From an uncultured Thermoguttaceae bacterium (lineage in GTDB: Bacteria; Planctomycetota; Planctomycetia; Pirellulales; Thermoguttaceae): a stretch of DNA of 61,854 bases. The notes under the pieces are model-generated. The model saw only the letters and a program-made list of their open reading frames with translations. It made no database searches and was not told where the DNA came from. Positions 7,901 through 17,070 of the stretch are shown piece after piece. Position 1 is the first letter of the stretch, and every line of letters starts with the position of its first letter. The stretch lies in NCBI GenBank assembly GCA_938042245.1, contig CALIRO010000015.1:1-61854 (forward strand). The letters run 5' to 3'. The translations under genes were made by a program, and so were the position numbers.

Positions 7901-10024
7901 GTGGTTCCAGATTCTTTGACCTCTCCCCAGAGCCTCCCCAAGCGGGTTCGGCCCCCTGATCCCCCAGCCGATTTCCCCACCCTGGCAGCAGTGCTCCGAT
8001 GGCGGGCACATACTACCCCGGATGCCCCTGCTTTTACCTTTCTGGCCGACGGCGAAACCCCACAGACGACCTGGACTTATGCCGATTTGGACCTTCGGGC
8101 TCGCAGTATTGCTGCTTACTTACAATCCCATGGGGCCGATGGGCAACGGGTGTTAATTCTATTTGAGGCTGGCTGTGAGTTTACGGCCAGCTTTTATGGA
8201 TGTCTTTATGCGGGAGCTATTCCGGTACCGGTCAATCCGCCGGATCTGTTTCGGCTTTCCCGGACGTTACCTCGGCTAGAGGCGGTGGTGGAAGATGCGC
8301 AGGCTCGGCTGATTATTGGTCCTCAGGCAGTAGTGCAGGCGGTGGCGGAGACTTTTTGTCGAAAGGCGGCCGGGATGCATCTGGTGGCATGGGAGGCTCT
8401 TCCTTCCTACGATGGGCAGCTATGGAATCCCCCACAAGAAGATGAAAAAGAATTAGCGTTTCTTCAATATACCTCCGGTTCTACCGGCACTCCTCGGGGG
8501 ATTATGGTATCTCACCTGAATTTGCTGGCGAGTTTGGCTGCTATGCACCGGGAGGATTTGGAGTCGGTGGTTGGGGTCAGTTGGCTTCCGCCGTATCACG
8601 ACATGGGGCTCATTGGAGGGGTATTGTTACCCGTCTATAGTGGTAGATGGATCATTGTCATTCCTACCCAGGCGTTTGTAGAACGCCCGTTGCGATGGCT
8701 TCGGGCCATCTCTATTTATCGGGGTACCACTAGTGGGGGGCCTAACTTCGGCTATGAACTCTGCATCCGCAAATTTCGCCCTGAACAATGCGAAGGCCTA
8801 GACCTAAGCTGTTGGAAAATCGCTGTCGTCGGCGCCGAACCCGTTTGGCCGGAAACCATCGAACGGTTCATCGCAACGTTTCGGCCTTATGGATTTCGGC
8901 CCGAGGCGTTTTTACCTGCCTATGGGTTAGCCGAGGCGGTCTTAAATGTAACCTCGGGACGGTGGTATGAGCCGGTGGTCATCCGCAGTTTTCTGCGGGA
9001 CGGATTAGAAGAAGGCCGGGTGGTCCCTTGTGAACCGAACCATCCTCGAGCTCGGCGTCTGGTAGGTTGCGGACGGCCCTGGAATGGGCATCGGGTGGCG
9101 ATTGTAGATCCTAAAACCTCTCGGGAACTTCCCCCGGATCGGATCGGGGAAATCTGGGTTCGAAGTCCAAATGTGGCGCAGGGGTATTGGAATCGGCCCG
9201 AAGAGACTCAGCAGGTGTTCCATGCTCGCCTAGCGGATACTCAGGAAGGTCCTTTTCTGCGAACGGGGGATCTGGGATTTTTTTATGAGGGGCAACTGTT
9301 CTTTGTAGGGCGGCTGAAAGAGGTAATTGTGCTTCGGGGCCGAAATTATTATCCCCAAGATATCGAAGCGGTGGTGGCTAAGGCTCATCCGGCTCTTTCG
9401 GGCTGTCAAGGGGCAGCCTTTTCGATTGCGGGCGAGCAGGAGGAGCGGTTGGTCATTGTGCAGGAAGTGCGGGGGAGTAAACGACGGGATTGGCAGAGGA
9501 TCCTGGAAGCCATTCGACGAGAATTGGCAGCAGAGTTCTGCTTTTTGCCTTATGCGGTGGTGTTAATTCCAGCGGGTCGATTGCCCCGCACGTCTAGTGG
9601 GAAACCGCGTCGGCGGCGGTGTGGGGAGATGTTTTTGGCGGGGAGTTTGGAGGTACTGGCCCAATGGCGAGCAGGCCGGGACGGCTTGGGTCCGGAGGTC
9701 CCCTACGTGCCGCCTCGTACTCCTCTGGAACAGGCCATTGCCAAGGCCTGGGCCGAGGTCCTCACTCTGCCTAAGGTAGGCATTCATGACAATTTCTTCG
9801 CCCTGGGGGGCAATTCGCTTTTGGCCATGGGGTTGTATGTTCGGTTAAAGGAACTGGTGCCGGTGGATCTGCCGCTGGATCGGTTCTTCGAGCGTCCTAC
9901 CGTAGCTGGTTTGGCTGAGCTGATTACGGAAACCCTGGCCACCCAACTCTCGGAAGAAAATCTTGAACAACTTTTAACCCAGATCGAAACTCTGCCAGAA
10001 GCACCTTCCGATGCTTGCCGGTGA
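7901..10024 (+). CDS. Fatty acyl-AMP ligase with C-terminal carrier domain
   Basis: Predicted starter enzyme of the cluster. It should activate a fatty acid as acyl-AMP and pass it to its own carrier domain, not to CoA. The adenylating domain (about 20-590) has YTSGSTGTPRG near residue 190, WLPPYHDMGLIGG near 228, GGPNFGYELC, AYGLAEA near 340 and GRNYYPQDIE near 480. WLPPYHDMGL and NYYPQD are typical of fatty acyl-AMP ligases rather than acetyl-CoA synthetases. The carrier domain (about 600-690) has LGGNSLL with Ser639 as the phosphopantetheine site. The GTG start is preceded by AAGGAAG at 6 bases. The gene runs into the NRPS gene with no real gap, so acyl transfer to the NRPS condensation domain is expected. 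Confidence 0.93.
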   Translation: MVPDSLTSPQSLPKRVRPPDPPADFPTLAAVLRWRAHTTPDAPAFTFLADGETPQTTWTYADLDLRARSIAAYLQSHGADGQRVLILFEAGCEFTASFYGCLYAGAIPVPVNPPDLFRLSRTLPRLEAVVEDAQARLIIGPQAVVQAVAETFCRKAAGMHLVAWEALPSYDGQLWNPPQEDEKELAFLQYTSGSTGTPRGIMVSHLNLLASLAAMHREDLESVVGVSWLPPYHDMGLIGGVLLPVYSGRWIIVIPTQAFVERPLRWLRAISIYRGTTSGGPNFGYELCIRKFRPEQCEGLDLSCWKIAVVGAEPVWPETIERFIATFRPYGFRPEAFLPAYGLAEAVLNVTSGRWYEPVVIRSFLRDGLEEGRVVPCEPNHPRARRLVGCGRPWNGHRVAIVDPKTSRELPPDRIGEIWVRSPNVAQGYWNRPEETQQVFHARLADTQEGPFLRTGDLGFFYEGQLFFVGRLKEVIVLRGRNYYPQDIEAVVAKAHPALSGCQGAAFSIAGEQEERLVIVQEVRGSKRRDWQRILEAIRRELAAEFCFLPYAVVLIPAGRLPRTSSGKPRRRRCGEMFLAGSLEVLAQWRAGRDGLGPEVPYVPPRTPLEQAIAKAWAEVLTLPKVGIHDNFFALGGNSLLAMGLYVRLKELVPVDLPLDRFFERPTVAGLAELITETLATQLSEENLEQLLTQIETLPEAPSDACR

Positions 10025-10062
10025 ACTCGGGGCACACAGAAGGAATTAAGAGGCACGATGCC

Positions 10063-13000
10063 ATGATGGATTTCAAACAGCGATTGGAAAGACTTTCGCC
10101 TGCCAAGCGGGCGGTCTTGGAGCAGCAATTGCTTGCTCGGTTTTCTCGGTCGGAGGGTCAGGACCCGATTCCCCGGCGGAAGCCTGATCAGCCGCCTCTG
10201 CTTTCTTTTGGGGAAAGACGGCTATGGTTTTTGGATCAGCTTTTGCCGGGCAACCCAGCACTACACATAACGGTAGCAGCGCGGCTTTTGGGCCCTCTAG
10301 ACGAGGGGGTGCTTCAGCAGACGGTTGCTGCATTGGTGGGTCGGCATGAAGCGTTGCGCACTGAGTATCCAACAGGCCATGGAGAACCGATCCGCCGAGT
10401 GCGTCCGGTAGAAGAAGTGCTTGGCCCGGACGGTTTTCTGGAACCGGAGCTTTGGCAAGCCCAGGACTGGGGGGAAGCTGATCGGGTTTTTAGGCCCCGC
10501 ACGGACAAGCAGGATCCGCCCAGCAGAGTCTTTCTGCCTGGTTTCTGGAGCCCGCCACCCGATCTAGAGACGGAATTGCGGCAACAAGCCCGTCGGCCGT
10601 TTCAGTTGGCTCGGGGGCCATTGTGGCGGATTCGGCTTTACCGGCTAGGCCCCCAGGAGTGGATTTTCCTGTGGGTGATGCATCATATGATTGCCGATGG
10701 CTGGTCGGTAGCTCTGTTGCTGCGGGAATTAGCCATTTTGTATGAAGCAGCTCTGCGGGGCCAGACGGCTTTGCTTCCTGAGCCTCCCATTCGATACGCC
10801 GATTATGCCCTCTGGGAAAGGGAGGAGTTGTCAGGGGGGCGGCTGAATCAGCTTTTGGGGTACTGGAGAAGTCGGCTGGAGGAGTGGCCCGAGCCTTTGG
10901 AACTCCCCACGGATCGGCCTCGGTCGGCCGGGCCAACCTACGACGGGGCCATGTATCCTTTTCTCTGGTCGGAAGGCCTGTCCGATAGAATTCGACGGTT
11001 TGCTCAGCAGCTCGGGGTAACGGTCTTTTCGGTGCTGATGGCCGGCTTCCACGGCCTGTTGGCCCGCATCTGCCGACAGGAAGAAATCGTGGTGGGCACG
11101 GCGCTGGCTGGCCGAGGACACAAACAGTTGGAACAGGTGGTTGGCTTTTTTGTCAACACCTTGCCGATTCGTTCTCTGAGAGCAGAGGCCCTCAGTTTCG
11201 AGCAATTGGTCCGCCAGATCCATCAGGAGATCCTGGGGGCCCAGCAACATCAGGGACTACCATTTGATCAGTTAGTTGAACATTTGATACCCTCTCGGCC
11301 CCGCACCGCCGACTCTCTGTTTCAAGCTGCCCTGGTCTTACAAAATCCCCCGCTTCCCAACCGGATGGCCTCCGGACTTCGCATTGAGCCTATCTTGCTC
11401 GATACCGGAGCTACCCACCATGAGCTGACGCTTCATCTATGGGAACACCAGGGGAGGTGGGGCGGTTTTGCGGAATACCGGCGGGATCTGTTTGAGTCGG
11501 CCACGATCGGCCGCTGGCTCCGAATGATGGAAACCCTGCTTCGGCATGCCACGGAGCAACCGAATCGGCCCCTGTGGCAATTGCGCCTCATGCCTCGGCC
11601 GGTCCGCCGACGGGTGGTAGAGGAGTTTGCCGATGGGGGACCGCCCCTGGGACCCCCCTGCTGCCTGCACGAATTAGTAGAGATTCAGGCGGCAGAGCAT
11701 TCCCATCGACCTGCCCTCTGGTGGGCCGGCCAGGAAATTTCCTACGAAACCTTGAATCGGCGAGCGAATCGGCTTGCCCGTTGGCTCCGCTGGCAAGGCA
11801 TCGGGGCCGAGGATGTAGTAGCTGCTTGTCTGCCCCGCTCGGCCGATTTGGTCCTGCTCCTTCTGGCGGTCTTGAAAGCAGGCGGCGCTTGGCTTCCTTT
11901 GGATCCTCAGCAGCCGCCCGCCCGGCAGGCAGAAATCCTGGCCGACGCGCAGCCAAAACTCCTGGTTACCCCAGACCTATTCCGCCGCATGGAAGCAGAG
12001 GCAGAGGCCTTTAGCGACGCCCCTCGAGATTGGCCGGTACATCCCCGACAATTGGCTTACGTAATTTTCACCTCCGGTTCGACCGGCCGACCCAAAGGCG
12101 TGTTAGTCGAACATGAAGGGGTGGCCAACTTCATCCGGGCTCAGGGCCGACGCCTGGCGGTCGGAACGGAAGATCGGTATTTCCAATTTTTTGCCCCAAC
12201 CTTTGACGGTTCACTAGCCGAAATCTTCGGCGCCTTAGCCCATGGGGCCTGTCTAGTCATCGGCCCGCCGGAAATCTATCGGGACGTCCAAAGCATGGAG
12301 ACATTTATACGAGATCAAAAAATTACGATCTGCCAACTCACTCCGTCCGTGCTCGCTTTGCTCCGGCCGGAAGCGGTGCCCGATTTGCGAACGATTGTTT
12401 CCGCTGGGGAGGCAATCAACTCCGAGTTGGCAGCCCGATGGGCGCCAGGACGCCAGCTCTGGAATGCCTATGGCCCCACCGAGGCTTCCATCGGGGCCTG
12501 CATGGCCCGGCTGGAAGGAGGTTTGGTGCAGCAATGGCGGCCCCCGATTGGCCGACCCCTGGAAGGAGTTCGCATTTATGTGGTCGATGCGCGTCTGCAG
12601 CCAGTCCCTATCGGCGTGCCGGGCGAAATCCTGATTGCCGGCCCCGGCATTGCCCGAGGTTATCTTAACCGTCCAGAGCTTACCGCCGAACAATTTTTGC
12701 CCGATTGGTTTGCCAGCTCGTCGCCACGTACCGGGAATCGGCCGTCATCCCAGGGCGACAAAAGCTCAAACTCCTCCTCAGCAGCACAACCCCCTCTTGG
12801 AGTTCCGGATTCTGAACTCTGGAAAAGATGCACTGTCTCTTTTGCGGATCGTCGTAGTGTTCGGATGTATCGAACTGGCGATTTGGGCCGATGGCGAGCG
12901 GACGGCCAATTGGAGTTTCTGGGCCGAATAGACCAACAGGTCAAAATCCGTGGGTTTCGAGTGGAACCCGGTGAGGTGGCTGCCGTATTGGAAAAGCACC

Positions 13001-16000
13001 CGTTGGTACGGGAGGCAGCGGTCCTGGCACAGCCCGACTCCACGGGAGCCATGCAGCTGGTGGCTTTTGTGGCGCCCAAGCCAACTTGCTGTTCTGATGA
13101 ACAAATGCTTCAATGGGAGGCGGAACATTGGGAGCATTGGCGAAACTTGTTTGACCAGACATTTCGGCATACGCCGCCGCCGGCCGATCCTAGTTTACAT
13201 TTGGCCGGCTGGATCAGCAGCCGCTCTGGCCGTCCTTTCCCCGCCGAGCAGGTTCGGCAATGGGCCGATGCTCTGGCCGAACGGATTCTCCGCTTCCGGC
13301 CACGCCGGGTTTGGGAGATCGGTTGTAAAGCAGGTTGGTTATTGTGGCGGGTTGCTTCTGGTTGCCGAACCTATGTGGCTACCGAGCTTTGCGGCGAAGC
13401 GCTGCGGTGGTTGACGGAGATGTTGGCAGACCGGCCAGGTCTCCGCAGAAGAGTGCATTTGTATCCTGGCATCTTAGGCCCTTTTGCGGAAGGGGGCACA
13501 GAACCCTGGGCGAAAAACCTCCTGGAACCGCCTCCCCCGGCTGCCGAAGCCAGCAAGGAAAATATCCCGGTTCCTCCTAATCCGGCCACCAGGCGAACAC
13601 CGGTGCCGGCAGATGGCCGGATACCTCTCGAGGCGGGCCGTGGGAGCAGGTTGGGCCGGCCACGCCCCCTGCCCGAACGATTCGATCTGGTCCTCTTCAC
13701 CTCGATGGTGCAGTATTTTCCCAGTGTGGAGGCGTTTTTGCGGGCCTTGGAAAGGGTAATTGGCTATGTGAGCTGGGGCGGAAAGATTCTGCTGACCGAC
13801 GTTCGCCATTTGGGGCTCCAGCGGGCTCAGGCAATAGGGATAGAATGTTTATTGGCTGACCCGGCCTCCCGCCTCCCGCAGTTTCGACGGCGTGTGGAAG
13901 CACGAATCCAACGAGATCCAGAGCTTTGGGTGGATCCGGAATTTTTCTACCAATTGGTGGGCCGACTGCCCCGATTGTGCGGGGTGGAAATCCTTTGCAA
14001 ACGGGGGAACCTCCGGAATGAAGTGGCCCAGTATCGGTATGATGTCGTCTTATGGCTGGACCAGCCTCCACCGGCTTGGCCAAACAGGCAGGTGGTCTGG
14101 GATCCGGTCCAGTATGATCCAGGCCGGCCGGATTGGATTCGGCAGGCGGCCAAGGAGGGGCTGGTGATTCGGAGGGTCCCGAATGCCAGGCTGCAAGAGG
14201 ACCTCCGATTAGAGGCGCTTTTGGATCACCCGACGGGGTTGGCTACGGTGGGCGATCTTCGAGTGGCCGCCGCAGGCGCTGCCACCGCCAGGACTGCTTC
14301 TGCAGAATCTTGTCCACCATCAACGTCTTCAGCAGCCAAAGGTTCTGAATCTCCGCTGCCGCTTTCGGCCGGAGTTGATCCGGAAATGTTTTGGGCTCTT
14401 TCGGAGCAGTATGGTTGTGCTGTGGAGGTCTATTGGTCTTGGGGCATTTCCGAAGCGGAACGGAGCGGCTTGGGCCAGCAAGCAGCGGATCCTCGAGGGC
14501 TCATGGATGTGGTGATTTGGCCGACTCGGCGGCCATGGGGGCCCTCCCGACCGCCCCGGCAAGCTCGAAGAAAACAACCTCTTTTACGCCGGGCGGAACG
14601 AAACTGCCGACGCCTTAGCTCGGTTTGCTCGTGTCCCGACCATCAAGCCCAGCCTCCCGGGGGTGCAGAGCAGAAATCTTTTCAGGACAACACCCAAATT
14701 GGGGACCAGGCTGGGGAGTTGCAGACTGCCAGAGTTCCAGACCAGAAATCTTTTCCTGGGGGCAAGGAGGTTCGTTCCCCTGCGGAGTGGGCCGAGAGCC
14801 TCCATCCCTATGCCAACCATCCTTTGCAGATGGTAGCAGCTCGTCAGACGGTGCAGCGGCTTCGGCAGTATTTGGAACAGCACGTACCTGAATATATGAT
14901 TCCATCTCGACTCGTGGTGGTTTCGGAGATTCCGCGGACCAGTCACGGCAAACTGGACCATCGCCGACTTCAGGAACAAGTGAGCCGCTTGCCGAACAAT
15001 TGGTTCAGGACGTATCAACCCCCTCAGACGGCTGAAGAAATGGTAGTGGCCGAGGTTTGGGAACAATTGTTAGGCTTAAGTCCCATTGGACGAGAGGATA
15101 ATTTCTTTGAACTGGGTGGCCATTCGATGTTGGCGGTCCGGATGGTCGCCGAAATTGAACGGAAAACCGGTCGGCGGATTCCGCTGTTGGCCTTGTTTCA
15201 GCGGGCTACCGTAGAACATCTGGCCCTGCTACTTCGGGAGCCGGATGCCTGTCCGCCGGAATCCTCCCTGGTGCCTTTACAGCCGATAGGAAATAAAAAA
15301 CCACTCTTTCTAGTGCATCCGGCGGGGGGGACGGTCTTCTGCTATCAGGCCTTAGTGGAGTATTTAGGTACGGATCGACCGGTCTATGGGTTGCAAGCGG
15401 TGGGCCTGGATGGAATCCGACCTCCCCATGAAACCGTCCAACAGATGGTGGACCATTATTTAGCAGCCATCCGCTCTGTGCAACCGGAAGGGCCGTATTT
15501 ATTAGGCGGTTGGTCGTTGGGCGGCAATTTGGCCTTTGCCATGGCCTGTCAACTGGCTCAGGAAGGCCAACAGGTGGAGCTTCTGGCACTGGTGGATTCT
15601 GGCGCCTTACCGCCTGAGCGAGACCCCACCGAAGAAGACTTCTTGCCGATCATTATGGCCCTGTTTCCCGGCGACGAGGAGATGACCTTAGAACGACTTC
15701 GGCAAATGAGTCCCCAGGAACATTTTGAGTATTTCTCCCGCCGAGCCTTAAAAGCAGGTATTGTCCTGCCGCAGTTTTCGCCCGAAATGGCCGGCCATGT
15801 CTTCGACGTATTTAAAGCCAACCTCAAAGCCATGTGGGAATACCGACCCCGCCGGTATCCCGGTAAAATCACTCTGTTTGCGAGCATGCAGCAACCTGAA
15901 CAGATCGAGGTGGCCAGGGATCCTCAGTTGGGATGGGGTGCGTATGCAGCCGGGGGAGTGGAAGTGCACCGGATTCCCGGAAGCCACTTGGAAATCATTC

Positions 16001-16053
16001 GAGAACCTTATGTGCGGACTTTGGCGGAAAAACTCCAGGCCTGTTTGCCATGA
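10063..16053 (+). CDS. Single-module NRPS: C-A-[MT]-PCP-TE
   Basis: About 1,996 residues. Domains in order: condensation (about 45-490, HHMIADGWS with H208 and D212); adenylation core (about 535-975, TSGSTGRPKG at 670, YRTGDLGRW near 935); a methyltransferase-like insert (about 1040-1480, EIGCKAG at 1085-1091 and VQYFPSVEAFL); the rest of the adenylation domain (HGKLDHRRL at 1628); carrier (LGGHSML, Ser1688); thioesterase (GWSLGG, Ser1818, with Asp1845 and His1975 candidates). It should couple the FAAL-loaded acyl chain to one amino acid and release it. The by-eye specificity residues read D-G-A-Q-V-A-A-I-G-K, which I cannot assign. Three low-complexity linkers interrupt the A/MT region. ATG at 10063 has AAGAGG 9 bases upstream; TTG/GTG starts overlapping the FAAL stop are possible. 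Confidence 0.93.
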   Translation: MMDFKQRLERLSPAKRAVLEQQLLARFSRSEGQDPIPRRKPDQPPLLSFGERRLWFLDQLLPGNPALHITVAARLLGPLDEGVLQQTVAALVGRHEALRTEYPTGHGEPIRRVRPVEEVLGPDGFLEPELWQAQDWGEADRVFRPRTDKQDPPSRVFLPGFWSPPPDLETELRQQARRPFQLARGPLWRIRLYRLGPQEWIFLWVMHHMIADGWSVALLLRELAILYEAALRGQTALLPEPPIRYADYALWEREELSGGRLNQLLGYWRSRLEEWPEPLELPTDRPRSAGPTYDGAMYPFLWSEGLSDRIRRFAQQLGVTVFSVLMAGFHGLLARICRQEEIVVGTALAGRGHKQLEQVVGFFVNTLPIRSLRAEALSFEQLVRQIHQEILGAQQHQGLPFDQLVEHLIPSRPRTADSLFQAALVLQNPPLPNRMASGLRIEPILLDTGATHHELTLHLWEHQGRWGGFAEYRRDLFESATIGRWLRMMETLLRHATEQPNRPLWQLRLMPRPVRRRVVEEFADGGPPLGPPCCLHELVEIQAAEHSHRPALWWAGQEISYETLNRRANRLARWLRWQGIGAEDVVAACLPRSADLVLLLLAVLKAGGAWLPLDPQQPPARQAEILADAQPKLLVTPDLFRRMEAEAEAFSDAPRDWPVHPRQLAYVIFTSGSTGRPKGVLVEHEGVANFIRAQGRRLAVGTEDRYFQFFAPTFDGSLAEIFGALAHGACLVIGPPEIYRDVQSMETFIRDQKITICQLTPSVLALLRPEAVPDLRTIVSAGEAINSELAARWAPGRQLWNAYGPTEASIGACMARLEGGLVQQWRPPIGRPLEGVRIYVVDARLQPVPIGVPGEILIAGPGIARGYLNRPELTAEQFLPDWFASSSPRTGNRPSSQGDKSSNSSSAAQPPLGVPDSELWKRCTVSFADRRSVRMYRTGDLGRWRADGQLEFLGRIDQQVKIRGFRVEPGEVAAVLEKHPLVREAAVLAQPDSTGAMQLVAFVAPKPTCCSDEQMLQWEAEHWEHWRNLFDQTFRHTPPPADPSLHLAGWISSRSGRPFPAEQVRQWADALAERILRFRPRRVWEIGCKAGWLLWRVASGCRTYVATELCGEALRWLTEMLADRPGLRRRVHLYPGILGPFAEGGTEPWAKNLLEPPPPAAEASKENIPVPPNPATRRTPVPADGRIPLEAGRGSRLGRPRPLPERFDLVLFTSMVQYFPSVEAFLRALERVIGYVSWGGKILLTDVRHLGLQRAQAIGIECLLADPASRLPQFRRRVEARIQRDPELWVDPEFFYQLVGRLPRLCGVEILCKRGNLRNEVAQYRYDVVLWLDQPPPAWPNRQVVWDPVQYDPGRPDWIRQAAKEGLVIRRVPNARLQEDLRLEALLDHPTGLATVGDLRVAAAGAATARTASAESCPPSTSSAAKGSESPLPLSAGVDPEMFWALSEQYGCAVEVYWSWGISEAERSGLGQQAADPRGLMDVVIWPTRRPWGPSRPPRQARRKQPLLRRAERNCRRLSSVCSCPDHQAQPPGGAEQKSFQDNTQIGDQAGELQTARVPDQKSFPGGKEVRSPAEWAESLHPYANHPLQMVAARQTVQRLRQYLEQHVPEYMIPSRLVVVSEIPRTSHGKLDHRRLQEQVSRLPNNWFRTYQPPQTAEEMVVAEVWEQLLGLSPIGREDNFFELGGHSMLAVRMVAEIERKTGRRIPLLALFQRATVEHLALLLREPDACPPESSLVPLQPIGNKKPLFLVHPAGGTVFCYQALVEYLGTDRPVYGLQAVGLDGIRPPHETVQQMVDHYLAAIRSVQPEGPYLLGGWSLGGNLAFAMACQLAQEGQQVELLALVDSGALPPERDPTEEDFLPIIMALFPGDEEMTLERLRQMSPQEHFEYFSRRALKAGIVLPQFSPEMAGHVFDVFKANLKAMWEYRPRRYPGKITLFASMQQPEQIEVARDPQLGWGAYAAGGVEVHRIPGSHLEIIREPYVRTLAEKLQACLP

Positions 16054-16068
16054 AGCAGGCGGGTTCCT

Positions 16069-17070
16069 ATGGATACATCTGTCTTTATTGCTGATATGTC
16101 TTCTCCAACCGGCAGCCAGCCGATCATCAACCTTCCCCCGCCGCCGGAGACCCCCGCTTTACGTCGGAAGGCGATGGTGTGGCGGCTGCTGTGGCCGATC
16201 CGTTGGCCCCTGTCCCGGTTGCTTTGGCTCGTCAGTTGGCTCTTTCGAATCCTCCAGTGGGTTTGTTTCGGAATCCATGTGGCGATTGACTATGTTCGGC
16301 TGATGTATTTGGATTATACGGCCAGGCCGGATGATATTTTCATCGTCTCGTATCCTCGCTCTGGGACCACCTGGCTGCAGATGATCCTTTATCAATTGAC
16401 TACCGACGGCAGCATGGATTTTGCCCACATTGCCGAGAAATGTCCTTGGTTCGAGCGAGCGGCCATCAGCAAACGTAATCTGGATAAACTACCTTCGCCA
16501 AGAGTGTTTAAAACCCATCTACCGTACATATGGTTACCTAAACGCCGATGCCGATATATTTACGTTGCTCGGAACGGCAAGGATGTGGCTTGGTCGTTTT
16601 ATCAGTTCTACCGGTCCCATTTTCGATACCAAGGCAGCTTTGAGCAATTTTTCCGGCTTTTTATGCGGGGCTGGGTTGCTTGGGGGTCTTGGTTTTACCA
16701 TGTTCGGGGGTACTGGAAACGGCGGAACGATCCCCGAATGTTGTTTCTTTTCTACGAGGATATGGTTCGGGACTTGGAGGGAGTGATTCGTCGGATCATC
16801 CAGTTTTGCGGGCTCCGAATCCTAGAGGAACGAATTCCAGAAATCCTGCGCCGGTGCAGTTTCCAGTTTATGAAACAACATGAAGAAAAGTTCGATTATG
16901 CTTTTGAGCTTTTGGTGGATCAGGGGATTGTGCCTGGCATGTTTTTGCGCAAAGGTCAGCCTGGGGAAGGCCAAGCCGCTTTTAGCCCACAGCTTCATGA
17001 AGCATTTGACCGGAAATACCGTCGTCGGTTGGCTCCGTTGGGTTTTCCCCTTCCGACAGTGCCGGAGTAA
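16069..17070 (+). CDS. Membrane-associated sulfotransferase
   Basis: PAPS-dependent sulfotransferase of the Sulfotransfer_1 type, 333 residues. The 5'-phosphosulfate loop is YPRSGTTWLQ (95-104) and the 3'-phosphate loop RNGKDVAWSFYQF starts at R168. The C-terminal RKGQPGEGQAAF resembles the family's RKG-x-x-G-x-W segment, with Ala at the tryptophan position. Before the catalytic domain, residues about 33-85 are hydrophobic and rich in W, L, F and R (WRLLWPIRWPLSRLLWLVSW), which suggests membrane attachment, unlike the usual soluble enzymes. It starts 15 bp after the NRPS stop, so it probably shares the transcript. It should sulfonate a hydroxyl of the lipo-amino-acid product; the acceptor is not known from sequence. 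Confidence 0.9.
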   Translation: MDTSVFIADMSSPTGSQPIINLPPPPETPALRRKAMVWRLLWPIRWPLSRLLWLVSWLFRILQWVCFGIHVAIDYVRLMYLDYTARPDDIFIVSYPRSGTTWLQMILYQLTTDGSMDFAHIAEKCPWFERAAISKRNLDKLPSPRVFKTHLPYIWLPKRRCRYIYVARNGKDVAWSFYQFYRSHFRYQGSFEQFFRLFMRGWVAWGSWFYHVRGYWKRRNDPRMLFLFYEDMVRDLEGVIRRIIQFCGLRILEERIPEILRRCSFQFMKQHEEKFDYAFELLVDQGIVPGMFLRKGQPGEGQAAFSPQLHEAFDRKYRRRLAPLGFPLPTVPE

